NCBI GenBank assembly: GCA_017979445.1
Contig: CM030706.1
Location: forward strand, 33,373,330-33,437,329
DNA length: 64,000 nucleotides
Direction: 5' to 3'
Origin: Akebia trifoliata
Taxonomy: Eukaryota > Streptophyta > Magnoliopsida > Ranunculales > Lardizabalaceae
Shown: positions 1 through 12,700 of the stretch, piece after piece
How the letters are laid out: each line of letters starts with the position of its first letter
Numbering within the stretch: position 1 is the stretch's first letter
Notes under the pieces: generated by a model
Told to the model about the DNA's origin: nothing
The model's database searches: none
The model's input: the letters and a program-made list of their open reading frames with translations, nothing else
Translations under genes and position numbers: made by a program

Positions 1-131
1 ACTCCCATCACAAGAAAGCATCAAATGCATTAAAATTAGAAGAAGAATCCAACAGAACCTTAGTCTTTTTGTTGCACTCAACTCAAAGCATGTAAAGTTA
101 CCACCACAACATGTGAACCCAAAAAAAGTGA

Positions 132-139
132 GATAAATA
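132..139 (+). promoter_or_regulatory. TATA-like box of GASA copy 1
   Basis: The string gataaata lies about 90 bp upstream of the GASA start codon and is conserved in copy 2 near 32,753. Position and AT-rich context fit a TATA element, but the transcription start is not visible from sequence. Confidence 0.35.
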
Positions 140-227
140 GAAGGAGAAACCAAAGCTTAATACAACAACAGCCTTACCTCTTCTTCCTCTATTTTCAATC
201 TCAATACCTTCTCCATTCGTTCACAAA

Positions 228-3200
228 ATGAACTTCCTCTTATGCATCATTTTTCTCTTCCTTATCTTACAGGTACATTTCAACTCGCACACACACACAC
301 ACACACAAACGAACAAATACATATCTTTTCTCAATCCAATTTATTTAACTAACTTGGGCATTTTCTCTAATGTTTGTTTTGACAGGCTTTTGGAGAAGCA
401 TCATTGTTTGATACTGATATGGATTCTGTAGATAGTGTGAGCCATTTCCCCCTCAACTTATTAATTTTCTAAGAAATTTTATAGAATAATGTGTAGTAGT
501 GCCCTCTTGCGTGTAGTGCCATGGTTGTAAAACTCGTTTTGACGTCTCGTCCATGAACGAGACCAAGTCGTCTTGGATGAGTCGTCCAATTTATTCGAGA
601 TGTCTCGTTCAACAATGACACAAAGTCACACAATAGACTTACTTTTGAGAAACACATCACGTTTGAGAACACTTGTCAACCCATATCGGACGAGATTTAA
701 AACCATGTGTAGACTGTAGTATACCCAACTCCAGTGTTTCTTTTGTACCACATCATGAATCCCAAGTTTGGATAAAGGAGGATTATGTCAAGTTGATTGT
801 CGGTTAAAGAAAAATTGACCTAACATGAATTTTAACCATTCTTTTATTTCATTGGCTTTTGATGGAATATAATAGAAGAAAAAAAATTGTTCAATTAATC
901 TCAAATTTTTAGGACAAGGCTTTGATGATGATGATGATTGGCGGTGTAAAAACTTTGCCATCTCTTAAAGGTGGCAAAGTTGAATGGACACCGCAGATAT
1001 TTGAGATAAGGATTTGATGACGACGATGATGATTAATGGAATAAAGTAATTGAATAATAGGTTTAATTTCTAATTAAGTCTCTCTCTCTCTCTCTTTTCT
1101 CTTTTTTTATTATTTATTTTTATATAATTTAAACTGTTGAATTCAGGTGAGCGAGGGAAGGGACGACGCTGCTCTCTATAAAAAATATCATCATCCAAAG
1201 ATCAGTATGTTTATTCAACTTCATATACTTTTAATTACTATCATGTTTTAAAATAATGGGTATACTTAATGTAAATGTGACCACCTATATATAACAAGGA
1301 CTTTTCTAACCTCAAACCACATTCGAAGCACTTTATCAAACACACGGCTGAGATGAGAGGAAAGACAAAGATTTTTCAGAGATAAGTACTAATTTCCTAG
1401 CCAACGGTACAGGTATTATGTATTATCGTAAGAATAATGCTGAAGTGATCTCAAGATTGTACCTCATATCTCACTTTCCTGACATCGAGTACAAAGCATC
1501 TATGATTCCTACACACTTCCACATCAGTAAAGTGAGATATGAGGTACAATCTTGAGGTCACTCCAGCACGACTCTTATCGTAATCCAATTTTCATGGGGA
1601 TCCTAGCAGTATACTCCAATCTCAGCCGTTGGTTTGATGTAGATTCCCAAACATTGCTCAAGTCTAGTATATATATATTTTTTACCATCGATTTTACTTT
1701 TACACATTAAGAAATGTTGAATGGAGGAGCTGCACCCATAATTCCTAATGGTGATGGCACCTTACATGTTTAGAAGACATTCCTCGGCCGTCTCTAATGG
1801 GCAATGCGCCTCATTGTCATCCCCGTCGATGATCAAATATCATTCACACAACCATAGGGCTGCAACCTTGGCGGGCTAGCCTGAATTCAACCCGGCCTCA
1901 ATTGGATTGATGGGCAAGCCTGGGCTGAGAAATGTAGAACATGAGTTGAGCCTGGGTTAGAATATCTCAAGCCCACCTCAATTCGGTTTGAGGGTTCGTC
2001 AACCCAACTCAACATGAACTCAATGCTATATATGAATATATAAATATTCTTATATTAGTTATAGATTTTTTTATTTAGCTATTTTTATTTCGTCTTATTA
2101 GTATGCCTTAGTATGCCTTGAGGACAATTGAATATTATTAATATGGTTTTTGGTTTAGCATGATTTGTCTAAATATTCTCTCAATCAAGGATGCGAAGGT
2201 TGTGTGAAATTATATTTACTAGTGTGTTTTATTTTGTAGTTCTTTCTTAAAATATAAAATTTATTTGGTAATTAAAATGAAATTAGGGTTATTCAACGAA
2301 CCCAACACACCTAATCAGACCAAATTGTCCAAACTTACCTAACTTAGGCTAATTTGAGCTCAACCCGATTTTAGAAGATCAAACTGGGGTTAGTGAGTTT
2401 AGGTTCGATGGTTGGATTGAGTTGAGCTTAGGTTGGGTTCTACTACTTGGGTTGAGCCTGGGTTTACCCTCCAACCCTCCTAGGTTGCAACCCTACTTAA
2501 TGACCATATACAACAAGTATTCGAGTAGGCTTTGGGAAAGGAATCCAATTCCATGAGTGTATATCAAATACAAATTAGCTGTTAAGAAATTTCTGTGCTA
2601 AGCTGATGAACCAATGGCATGATGCCACATGTATTAAATTAAAAAATTACTAAAAATAGAACTCCTAACCACTCAAAAAGTTTCTCTTCACCAACCAATC
2701 ACTTGCTTTTCAAATACACATGGCGTCATGCCATTGGTTCATCAGCTTAGCACAGAAATTTCTTAACAACAAATTCGTACTCGTGTATATCACATTGCAA
2801 CTTATTTCAATGCATCATAATCTAGTATTCTAATAATGTACCCGAGGACACTTGATCACTCAAAGTTGCAATATGTACCCATGTATATTTCTAGCTTCAA
2901 AATCAATGTTAGCGTTAGAGCAACAAAATTATTGCTGAGATGAGAGGAAACAAAAGTTCCCCAAGAATCAATATAGATTTCGAGGGATTCATTAGAAAAA
3001 AAAAGGTAAAAATTTATTGCTGGGTGAAAAATTGAACAAAAATTATCGAAAAAAAAGAAAAAAGAATCGACAGGATTACAACTCAAATTAATGTACGAAT
3101 CAATCAAACAATAAATATAAGGAAAGAAAATAGGTAAAAAAGATTTTGGATCTTTACCTCAAATTAATAAACTATTTCAATTCAAATCGACTCGCAAATT

Positions 3201-3713
3201 GAACGAAAAATATAATTAAAAAAAAAAAAAAGTAGACTTAGGATTTTGGATCTATAACTTTTAGGAAATATAAGATATGGGAAGTGAGTTACTTGAAATA
3301 CCCACCATTCTCTTTAGGACAAAGCAAAGAAATGTCTTTTATAAAAAGGGCGTTAGAGGTATTTTTGTAATTTGAGAAGATTAAAGTGGACTTTTTTACC
3401 AACATTACTCACTCTTCTCTCATTATACATTGAATCAAATCACTAGTCACCAAATCATCTTCTTTCATTGATGATCGATCCATAATTTGGTCTTAAGAAT
3501 TATGTGTTAATCGTCACTTTTGGTGTTACAGATTGCAAATATGCATGTTCGAGGAGATGCAAGAAAGCTTCGCGGAAGAAGGTGTGTGCTAGAGCGTGTG
3601 GCACATGTTGCGCGCGGTGCCAATGTGTCCCACCGGGCACTTATGGCAACAGGAGTGCATGTCCATGCTATGCTGCCCTCAAAACCCATGGACACAAGTC
3701 CAAATGCCCTTGA
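228..3713 (+). CDS. GASA/snakin-type cysteine-rich secreted peptide, copy 1 (4 exons)
   Basis: Exons are 228-272, 386-436, 1147-1204 and 3532-3713, all with GT/AG borders; joined they encode 111 aa. Residues 1-15 are hydrophobic and form a signal peptide that probably ends just inside exon 2. Residues 16-52 are a short acidic-to-basic linker. Residues 53-111 are the GASA domain with all 12 cysteines, including the CC pair, the CxC and CPC motifs and the terminal KCP. Members of this family are secreted or apoplastic peptides, often gibberellin-regulated, with growth or antimicrobial roles; the role of this one is not shown by sequence. Exons 1 and 2 are very small (45 and 51 nt), and the exon 3/4 junction splits an Asn codon. 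Intron 3 (2.3 kb) holds several foldback repeats. Copy 2 at 32,850-36,280 is nearly identical. Confidence 0.93.
520..707. mobile_element. MITE in GASA copy 1 intron 2
   Basis: The sequence starts catggttgtaaaactcg and ends cgagatttaaaaccatg, imperfect terminal inverted repeats around a non-coding core of about 190 bp. The same element lies in copy 2 (33,145-33,332). A third, reversed copy is split by the Copia element at 25,595-32,446. A relative with similar ends is at 52,155-52,419. The superfamily is not certain. Confidence 0.65.
1428..1580. repeat. Foldback inverted repeat (MITE-like) in GASA copy 1 intron 3
   Basis: Two arms of about 55 nt are near-perfect reverse complements (the left reads tcaagattgtacctcatatc) around a loop of about 40 nt. 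GASA transcription would place it in pre-mRNA as a long hairpin. The same structure lies in copy 2 at about 34,060-34,211, and a degenerate relative at about 4,363-4,470. Confidence 0.75.
1855..2496. mobile_element. TIR element in GASA copy 1 intron 3
   Basis: The sequence begins with agggctgcaacc and ends with its near reverse complement ggttgcaaccct. The interior is rich in cccaacc/ggttggg-like runs with no coding capacity. Its copy-2 counterpart is 34,447-35,070. It looks like a non-autonomous DNA transposon, possibly hAT-like; no convincing target duplication was found. Confidence 0.6.
2579..2770. mobile_element. Foldback MITE in GASA copy 1 intron 3
   Basis: Arms of about 60 nt (the left includes gttaagaaatttctgtgcta) are near-perfect inverted repeats around a loop of about 70 nt. 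An aaatt string flanks both ends and may be a target duplication. The copy-2 counterpart spans about 35,152-35,343 and is nearly identical. Confidence 0.7.
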
Positions 3714-5260
3714 ATTTTAAATATTAATAATTAAGTACTTTAATCTATTTGGATGAAAAATAAAGAGAGCCAAGTATGCTTTCAATTTAATGTTGAGAAT
3801 GTCTGATATTATTGTAGGATTTGTAGATTATGGGCTTCTTAGATTATTTATTGTTTTATGAATATGGGTTGGTGTGAAGTTAGATTTAATTAATCTGAAA
3901 TAATAATCATAAATTAAAATAATGAATTTTTTTTTTATAATTAAAATAAATTTCTTTGCTGTTTTTCTTTAAAAAAAAAAAGAAAGTGATCTTTTAATGC
4001 AAAAAAGTTTTTGTTAAAAGTATGAAACTCAGAATGAGACTTATTTTTATATCAAAATTTAGTCTTGCTACATGGGAAGTGTCATGAGGTTTATATACTC
4101 TCTCTCATTATGGTTGGATGTGTATGTTGATCAATTAAGCAACGAATTTGCTGCATTCGTGCAGGGGGCCAAGTTTCATTGTATCTTTTCTAGTCTTGGG
4201 GCACGTGCAATGCTCGCACATCACACAAAGTAAATAAGTGAGGTTGCGCCCTCGCAGGTGGCCCCTGAAGAATTAATACTTATACTGGGTATCAAATTAA
4301 TGCCCATACCTACGGGCATTAAACACTTATCGGTCCAAAATTGTCATTGAACTAACTCCTCAAGGTTAGTTTCATTGCAGAGTCTCGAGGAAAAGCATCT
4401 ATGGTTCTCATACACTTTCACGTCAAGGTCTGCGATGTCAGGTCCAATCTTGAGGTCACTTCGAGATTATTCTTCATTGTATCTTAGTAGTTGATTTCAA
4501 AGTGCCTCGAAGATAAGTCGTCATATTTATTCTCCCTAATATAACATTTTCAACTTTTCTTAAAGAAACATCAATGGCATCGATCAAAATCATAAGTTAA
4601 TTTTCTAGGAATAATTGCACAATCAAATTTCACACCAAACGCCCAATTGGATACCTGTCCATTGCTTTAGAGAGGTGTAATTTAAATCCCCAATTATGAT
4701 AATTGATATATCTTATAACTTTCTACTTAGATATCCTCTATCTCCTTAAAAAGTAATTTGATTTTCCTTTGATCATTTATTTATTAATTAATTATTAATT
4801 AAATTAAAAATATTATTTTATTAATAATTGTTTTACTTATCTCCTCCACATTTAAATGTCTTATCTTTCTTGATCACTTAAAAAAAAATTCTATTTTACT
4901 TAAATCTTCTAATCCTCTACCTCCTTAAAAGACAAATTGATTTTTCTTTATTCATTTATTTAATAATTAATTAAATTAAAATTACTATTTAATTTAATAG
5001 ATCTTCTAATCATTTCCCTAAAATAAAAATAAAAAAATTATCTGAATTTTCTTAAGTTCAAATATTAATTAAAAAAAGAGTAAGTCTAGCCTTACTAACC
5101 TCGTAAGATTTCAAATCTTACTAATGGTCCAATATAGAGGAAAAAATACTATGAATTTAAATATTATTTTCAAATATTTCCTAATTCATGTCGACCTGTT
5201 CTAATATAATTAGCCTCCTTTCAACAACCTCCTTCACCCTCGTTGGAATTCTAGAGAGAA
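3714..5260. other. Intergenic, AT-rich, between GASA copy 1 and the chimeric ORF
   Basis: No coding region recognised. 4,058-4,782 looks base-for-base identical to copy 2 by eye. About 4,728-5,060 consists of two diverged direct repeats of about 170-180 bp, each with a tctccttaaaa motif followed by an AT-only stretch. Confidence 0.6.
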
Positions 5261-5653
5261 ATGATTAAGTTGAGATCAAAGAGATTTTTTAGGAGCAATT
5301 CTAAGCTGGCAGTGAAATCAAGTGGGAACTGCGATGAAGGAAATGTGGGACAAGTCAGGATCACTTTGAGAATCTCAATAGGGTCACATGGAAAGAAAAG
5401 TGGTGAGCTCGACATTGGTAAAACCCACCCATTTACGTTTTTCAAGTTTGTCAAACTAAAATACATGGAAAGATCGACTAAAAACTTGTGTAAACAATTT
5501 CAAACCGAAAGAATCATCCTTAATCGATTTTCATTCAAAACTGAATTTAAAAAGAAAAATTGTTACTTTTTTACTTACATCTTCAAAATGATTTCTTTCT
5601 TCTCTAATACTTTCCATCAGAATGGAGTCTTCGAAACTCGACTAGGATGTTGA
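5261..5653 (+). pseudogene. Chimeric ORF: BAG-like N-terminus fused to transposon sequence, copy 1
   Basis: An ATG opens a 130-codon frame. Residues 1-17 (basic, MIKLRSKRFFRSNSKLA) resemble, from memory, the conserved start of plant BAG1-like co-chaperones. No ubiquitin-like or BAG domain follows. From about 5,397 the DNA matches the reverse complement of the TIR element at 20,674-22,348, and sequence to about 5,795 matches the element at 48,524-49,673, so the C-terminal two thirds is transposon-derived. In copy 2 the frame stops after 78 codons. I read it as a truncated gene fragment. Expression as a small chimeric protein is possible but unsupported. Confidence 0.5.
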
Positions 5654-5802
5654 AAATCCAATTTTTTTTATTTTTTATAATGAAAATGTTGAGTTTGAAT
5701 GGTAAGCGCAGTTTCCCCATTTCTATGGTAAGAGGTGTGGAGTGGGATTCAAGGACTAATTAAAAATAAAGGTTCTACTAAATGGACTATTAAGAGAAGG
5801 GT

Positions 5803-5998
5803 TGGGGATCGCTTGACTCCTAAGAATGACTCATGAAAAAAAACACATGATCCCAATCCTTTAAACACAAAATCCAATGGTTGAGATTTATGAGCATCTT
5901 GATTACACAGATCTCAACCATTGGATTTTGCATTTAGAGGGTTGGGATCATGTGTTTTTTTCGTTAAGTCATTCTTAGGAGTCCAAGGATCCTGATCC
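5803..5998. repeat. Foldback MITE, copy 1
   Basis: Arms of about 80 nt containing gactcctaagaatgact and its reverse complement flank a short loop centred near 5,900. The copy-2 counterpart is about 38,383-38,577. It is non-coding and lies downstream of the transposon fragment that ends near 5,795. Confidence 0.7.
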
Positions 5999-6601
5999 GA
6001 GAAGGGAAATCCTAAAACTTAGGAACCACCATGGTCCTTCACGTATGGATATTTTTAGTGTTTTTAATAATTCAAACAAGTTGAACCATGGTCCGACCAA
6101 TTTGACAAATTTTCCATTCAGTTTTTACCACATTGGTATGGTTAGATATTTACATGGATCGATTGTCTACTCAATCATGCATAAAAATAAACCAAATTAA
6201 TGCCCCAATAGAGTATAGGTGGGACATGAATAAGATTGTCAAGCTCACTTAGTAGTCGTTTTTTATTTTAGTCATCCTTAGATCAACATATGGAGACCAA
6301 AACAGATTATGTGTAATTTTTTTTTTTTTTGCATTAATTTTTTAATTTGTATTAATTTTTTTTGAAAATTAATGATTCAACAGGATCATAGTAAATACCA
6401 CAAACCTAGGATCAAATCGAGTAAGACGCCTCTAAGACTGATACATGTGCCAAGCAAAGTGTCGCCGATGGGAAATCATGTCAGGCATATCCGGCACTCT
6501 AGTCTTTTTCCGACCAAAATCTTATAGGTGTACACACTTCCCATACTTCAAAAAAATACCTTATTACTCCACATGTATGAGCATATTTGGTTATCCAGCA
6601 G

Positions 6602-6641
6602 AGTGCAAGTTTCAAGCAATTAGTGCAAGTTTCAAGCAATT
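6602..6641. repeat. 20-bp tandem duplication in the 3' flank of the thioesterase gene, copy 1 only
   Basis: The unit agtgcaagtttcaagcaatt occurs twice in a row here and once in copy 2 (near 39,158). It lies 60-100 bp downstream of the minus-strand stop codon, probably in the 3' UTR, and is a simple marker that separates the paralogues. Confidence 0.85.
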
Positions 6642-6701
6642 TTAAATGAGAGACAATGCCAATCAAACCTGAACATACAAGGAATTAAATAACAGTTTCT
6701 T

Positions 6702-9700
6702 TCACAATTTACTAGAGATAGCGAGGTACTTGGTATGACGACCTTGAGCAAATATTTTCCCAGTCTTTTTCTTCCTCAGCTCGACGCTGACAACTCCAAT
6801 TGTTTTTCCAACACGTAAAACCTTGCCTTCGATCTCAATTTCTTCCTGGACTCACAACCATATCATAGATTGCACATGACAGAGACCCAGATTAGTATGC
6901 AGTAACTATTTTTAATCCAAGAAGCTCAATGCACTTAAAATCCAAAGCATCCAAGAAAATTAATTCTTAATAAAACAATTATCATAAATGGAAATAAACT
7001 TCAAGCACCGTCACCCAAAAACCAGGAAAAAATAAAATAAAAACAATGCAAGGTGATAAGAAGCACTGAAACAAGTAATGATCCCATACTCATTTTAGAA
7101 AAGCACACAAAAAAGATATATAATTTTTTTTTGATAGGTAAAGATAATATTATTAAGAAAGAGACATTGGTCGAGATGACCAACCTTATAAGAATCAACA
7201 ACCAACAATTCATTTCCTTCAAATATGTGATTGTTCCTCTCCTTCCAAATGGACCAATATATCACAAAGGGGGAGGATCCCCCAAAAGATACGTTTTGAA
7301 TTCATGGAGGCACCCCACTAAGGCCAAGACTTAAAACACCATTCGCATAGATATGGCAAAGCAAGCCACTACTACAAACAAAAGTAGGAAATGATCACAT
7401 CCCTTGCCACCGAACAACGTAGAAGGATATGATCCGTTGTTTCCCCATTTCTCTTGCATAAGCAACAGAAGCTCGGTGATATGAAGCCCCTCCGAATTAA
7501 CTGATCCAAGGTTGAAAGTCTCCCGTAAAGTCAGCCATGTTAACACAGAGACCTTGGAGGGGACCTTCCCTTCCCCAAAACAATGCAATAAGGAACAGAA
7601 ACAGGACCATCTTGCAACCCCGCACGATAAAGAGATCGAACTGAAAAGCATCCATCCCAAAGCAAGCAGTCCTCAACATGGCCATCCAACAGAGAAGTTT
7701 CAATACATGATAACAGAATACAAAGAGCTCCCATCTCCCAACCATTGAAGCTCCTCCAAAAACCCAAATCCCTGTATACCGCATCACCCTCCCTAACCAG
7801 GAAAGATGAGAAGGCTTGATCTCTTTTCAAGGAGATCCCATAGAGTTTGAGAAACTGATATTTAAGGGGGGCACTACCACACCACCAGCCCTTCCAGAAT
7901 ATTAATCTATTCCCTTTCCCAACTTTGAACTTCACCTTCTTAAAAAACAAAGTAAGTCTTCTCAAGATACCCTTCCAAACACCACACCCAAAAGGACCTT
8001 TAGCCTTGGCACTTTCCCTACCAAAGCTCTTGATTCCATACTTTGCTGCAATAATCTTTCTCCAAGGACTGCCCTCTTCAAACTCAAATCTCCACAGCCA
8101 TTTTCCTAGCAATGTCAAGTTCGTCAACCCAAAACTTCTAATCCCCCCTGGGAATACTAGCCAAAACACTCTTAATCAGAGTTAGTTTCCCTTCTTTCGA
8201 AAGGTGTTTGGCTTTCCATAAACTTAGCTTCTTCCCCACTTTCTTTAACACAGGACCCCAAATCTCCTACAATCTATAAGTAGCTCCCCTCCTGAAGACC
8301 AACCGAAGCCGCCAACCATTCTGTTTGGAACGTCCCCTACTGCAAAGACCTTGCTCTTCCTGAAGTTTATAGGAATACCAGAGATCGCCTTGAAACAACT
8401 CAAAAATCTCAACTTATCCGCAAAATGATCCAGGAAAACAAAAGTATCATCAACCAACTGAAGGTGCGAGATAGGCAAGTCACTTTGATTCACTCTAAAA
8501 CAAACCAGGGTACTAGTATCAACTACCTTCCCCAACATCCAACCTAGAACCTCCACCACTACTGAGAAAAGAAAGGGAGACAAAGGATCCCCCTACCTAA
8601 GCCCCTTAGAACTCTGAAAGAACCCTCAAGCTACCCATTGACCAAAATAAAAAGATGTTGTAGATACACTTCAAGATCCAACACACCCATTTGTGCCCAA
8701 AGCCCATCTGTCGTAGTGAATATTTCAAGAAGTCCAGTTTACATGGTCATAAGTGTTTTCCAAATCAATTTTGCAAACCAGCCTCACCTGTTCAGATTTC
8801 CTTCTGGAATCAATACACTCATTAGCAATAAGCACCCCATTCAAAATCAGTCTCCCTACCACAAAAGCCCCTTGAGCTAGGCCAATGATAAATGCCATCA
8901 CCGTTTTTATCTTTGAAGCTAGAGGTTTAGAGATGATCTTATAAACAGAAACAGTTGCAGATCCGAAATTTCCTCCACATATCATGTTTTTTGGGTACCA
9001 AAGCCACATACGTGCAATTCGAGCCCAAATCAAGAAAACCATCCCATGTAAAATTCATCCACTACATCCATAAGGTTTTCTTCAATTGTATCCCAACATT
9101 CCTTGAAGAATCCCATCAAGAAGCCATCTGGACTCGAAGCCTCATAAATAGTCATACCAAACACAACACCCATGACCTCATCCTCATCAAATGGTCTTTC
9201 TAATTAGCACCTTTGCTCCAAAGAGATGTTATAGTATATAAAAGAAAAGACAAGAGGAACGAGAGATTGGGAGAGAATCTAAGAGGCGTAGAAAAGTGAG
9301 TAAACCTTTTCTGTGACCATGACCATAATACCCCCACGTAAGTAACATTGCAACACTCCCCCTCAAGTGGGAGCATAAATATCAACTAGCTCTAGCTTGG
9401 AACAAATAAAAGTCATGCGACCAAAACTAAGTGCTTTCGTGAACACATCTGCCAATTGATTTTCAGACTTTACATATGGTGTGCAAATTTCACCATTCAG
9501 CACCTAGTCTCTCATAAAATGACAGTCGGTTTCAATATGCTTTGTTCACTCATGGAGCACAGGGTTCGAAGCAATATGTGTTGCAACCTGGTTATCATGA
9601 TGTAGCTTCATAGGAATTGTCACTTTTACACCTAGTTCACAAAGGAAACTCTTTAACCAAGTTAACTCACATGTAATAAGAGCCATTGCCCTATATTGTG

Positions 9701-12700
9701 CTTCTGCACTTGACCTTGCTACTACATTTTGTTTCTTGCTTTTCTAAGATACCAAGTTTCCACCCAAGAATGTGCAGTACCTAGATGTAGACCTCCTATC
9801 AAAAGGTGAACCTGCCCAATCAGCATCATTATAACCTTCTAAGTTCAAGTTACCTCTGGATCTATACAATAATCTACGATCTGGTGATCTTTTTAAGTAG
9901 CGCAACACCCGAATAACAACTTCCCAATGTGTAACTCTTGGTTTCTGCATAATCTGACTTACCACACTGCTGCAAATGAGGTATCAAGACGGATAATAGT
10001 CAAGTAGTTAAGTTCACCAACTAGCCTTCTATATCTACGGATCATCAATAAATCGCCTTCATCAACCACTAGTTTGGAATTAGGATCCATAAGAGTATCC
10101 ATTGGTTTACATCCTAACATGCTTGTGTTGAGACAAACTAATTCCTCTACTAGATCTGGCAACTTCAATCCCCAAGAAATAACGTAGTTTGCCTAGATCC
10201 TTAGTATGAAATTGGTGTTGTAGGAATATTTTCAAATCATCAATATCATGAATATCATCTCACGTTACCACTATATCATCCACATAAACCACCAAGATGA
10301 TAGTGCCCATAGAACCCATACGCACAAATACAAAGTGATATGTTCGACATTGCTTCAACCCAAACTGTTTCACCACTTCACTAAACCAGCCAAACCATGC
10401 TCGTGGAGACTATTTTAGACCATAAATAGCCTTTTTAAGCTTGCATACACTAAAAAACTCCCCCTAAGCAACGAACCCAGGTGGTTGCCCTATATTAACC
10501 TCTTCCTCTAAAATACCATGCAAGAATGCATTTTTGACATCAAATTGGTATAATGACCAATTTGGAATGGGCAGCTAGAGAAATAATTACATGGACATAA
10601 GTAATCTTAGCCACAGGAGAAAAAGTCTCTAAATAATCAACACCATAAGTCTGAGCATAGCCTTTGGCAACAAGGCAAGCCTTTAATTTAGACTCATTAG
10701 GCTAATATTTCACAACATAAACCCAATGACAACCCACAACGTGCTTACCTTGTGGCAATGAAACTAACTCTCAAAGTACCATTGGTATGAAGGGCCTCCA
10801 TTTCAGTTATCATAGCTTGTTTCCAACTAGAATGAGATAGTGCCTCCTCTACAGAGTAAGCGATAGACATAGAAGAAATAACAGAAGCAAAAAAAAACAC
10901 GATACATGAAGAAAGATGTGAAAGAGAGACAAAATTAAAAATAGAATGTTTTGTACAAATACGAACACCTTTGTGATGTGCAACAGGTAGATCACCAACA
11001 TATGGAGCAGAAGGTACCTGATCTGTAGACGGCAAAGACAGTGGTGAAGGACTAGTATCAGGAGAAAGATGGTGAATGGAAGTAGCCTTTGTCTTCATAC
11101 GAACATACGTTTTAGGATATGGAACAACACCCTAAACACTACTTGTCTCACATTCAACCTCAGGAAATAGAGCATTGTCAATAACTGGAAGTGGTAACAA
11201 AAGATGATCATAATTCAAAAGATCGTTGAAGTAGGAGATAGATTCAAAAAAGGTGACATCAACACTCACATGAGATTTATGAGATAAAAGATAATAACAA
11301 CAACCCTTTTGGGTACGAGAATAACCTAAAAAGACATTTAATGGCACGATGATCAAGCTTTTCAAAACCTGGAGAAGACTAATGTGTGAAACATACACAA
11401 CCAAATGTACGTGGAGGTAAAGAAAATAAAGGAAGTCCTGAAAAAAGAAGAGAGAAGATCGACCTTCAAGATTGGACCGTGAGAACAACATCACCCCCAT
11501 ATGATTTTAGAACTCTCGTATGAAATAGTAAAGATCTAGTAACCTCTAGGAGGTGATTTCAGCTACACTGTTTTGCTGAGGTGTATACGAGCATAAACTA
11601 TGAGGAAAAATACCATGGGAAACCAAATAAGAGCAAATAGGATCATAATCATATTCTTTGGCATTATCAATGCGAAAAATCTTAATGGGCACACCAAATT
11701 CTATTTGTATTTCAGCATGAAATAATTGAAAAATGGAAAATAATTCAGAACGATCTTTCATTAAATAAAGCCATGTCATTCTTGAAAAATCATCTACAAA
11801 AGTAACAAAATAATGAAAACCATTACGAGAAACAACTCAATTGGGACCCCAAATATCTGAATGAACCAAACTAAAAAGACTAGATACCCGAGACATAACT
11901 CTAGATGGATAAGAAACATGATGATGTTTAGCTAATTGACACGACTCACGCTCTAAATTTGTTATATGACGCAAGCTAGGAACAATTTTTTGCAACGAAC
12001 AAAGTGAGAGATGACCAAGTCAACAATGCCATTGATGTGGAGTAAGTGAAATATGAAGAGCTGATGAACCTCTACCACCATCTAAATAATATAATCCTCC
12101 AGATTCATATCCCCAACCAATCATCTTCTTCATCTTTAGATCTTGAAAAACACAAGACGAGGGATAGAACATTACAGAACAATTGTGAAACTTTGTTATT
12201 TTACTAATCGACATTAAACTGAAAGGAAACTTTGGAACATATAACACTGAAAACAATGGTAAGGTGGAATATGGGATAGCAGTACCTACACCAGATACTT
12301 TAGAAGTGGTACCATCAACTAAAGTAACAAATTGAGATGTTGAAGTAAAATACTAATTAGAAGAAAACACATCTAAAGAGCCAATCATATGGTCTGAAGC
12401 ACCGGAATCAATTACCCAAGGAGATGAGGAGGTAAGACAAGCTACACCTGATTGTGCTAATATCACTGTATTGGATGAAGAAGCCACATATAGATGAGGT
12501 GAGTCAACTTAGAGTACTCTTCACGAGATATTGTAACAATCTCACCAGGATTAGGAAGTGTAGTTGTTTGGGAAGGGTAGAGGAACTACCAACACCACTA
12601 TCACCACAAACAACTTGATTAGCCCAATTAGTTGGTTGTTCATGTAAATGCCAACAAAAATCAACTATATGACCATACAAGCCACAATGTGTGCATTTCT

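Noticed and set aside
3507..3695. Minus-strand and +1 frames over the GASA domain
   Set aside because: Shadows of exon 4; the real frame has the 12-cysteine pattern and spliced upstream exons.
6445..6645. Open frame of 66 codons downstream of thioesterase exon 3, also in copy 2
   Set aside because: It is interrupted differently by the 20-bp duplication in copy 1, has no recognisable similarity, and lies in the probable 3' UTR on the opposite strand.
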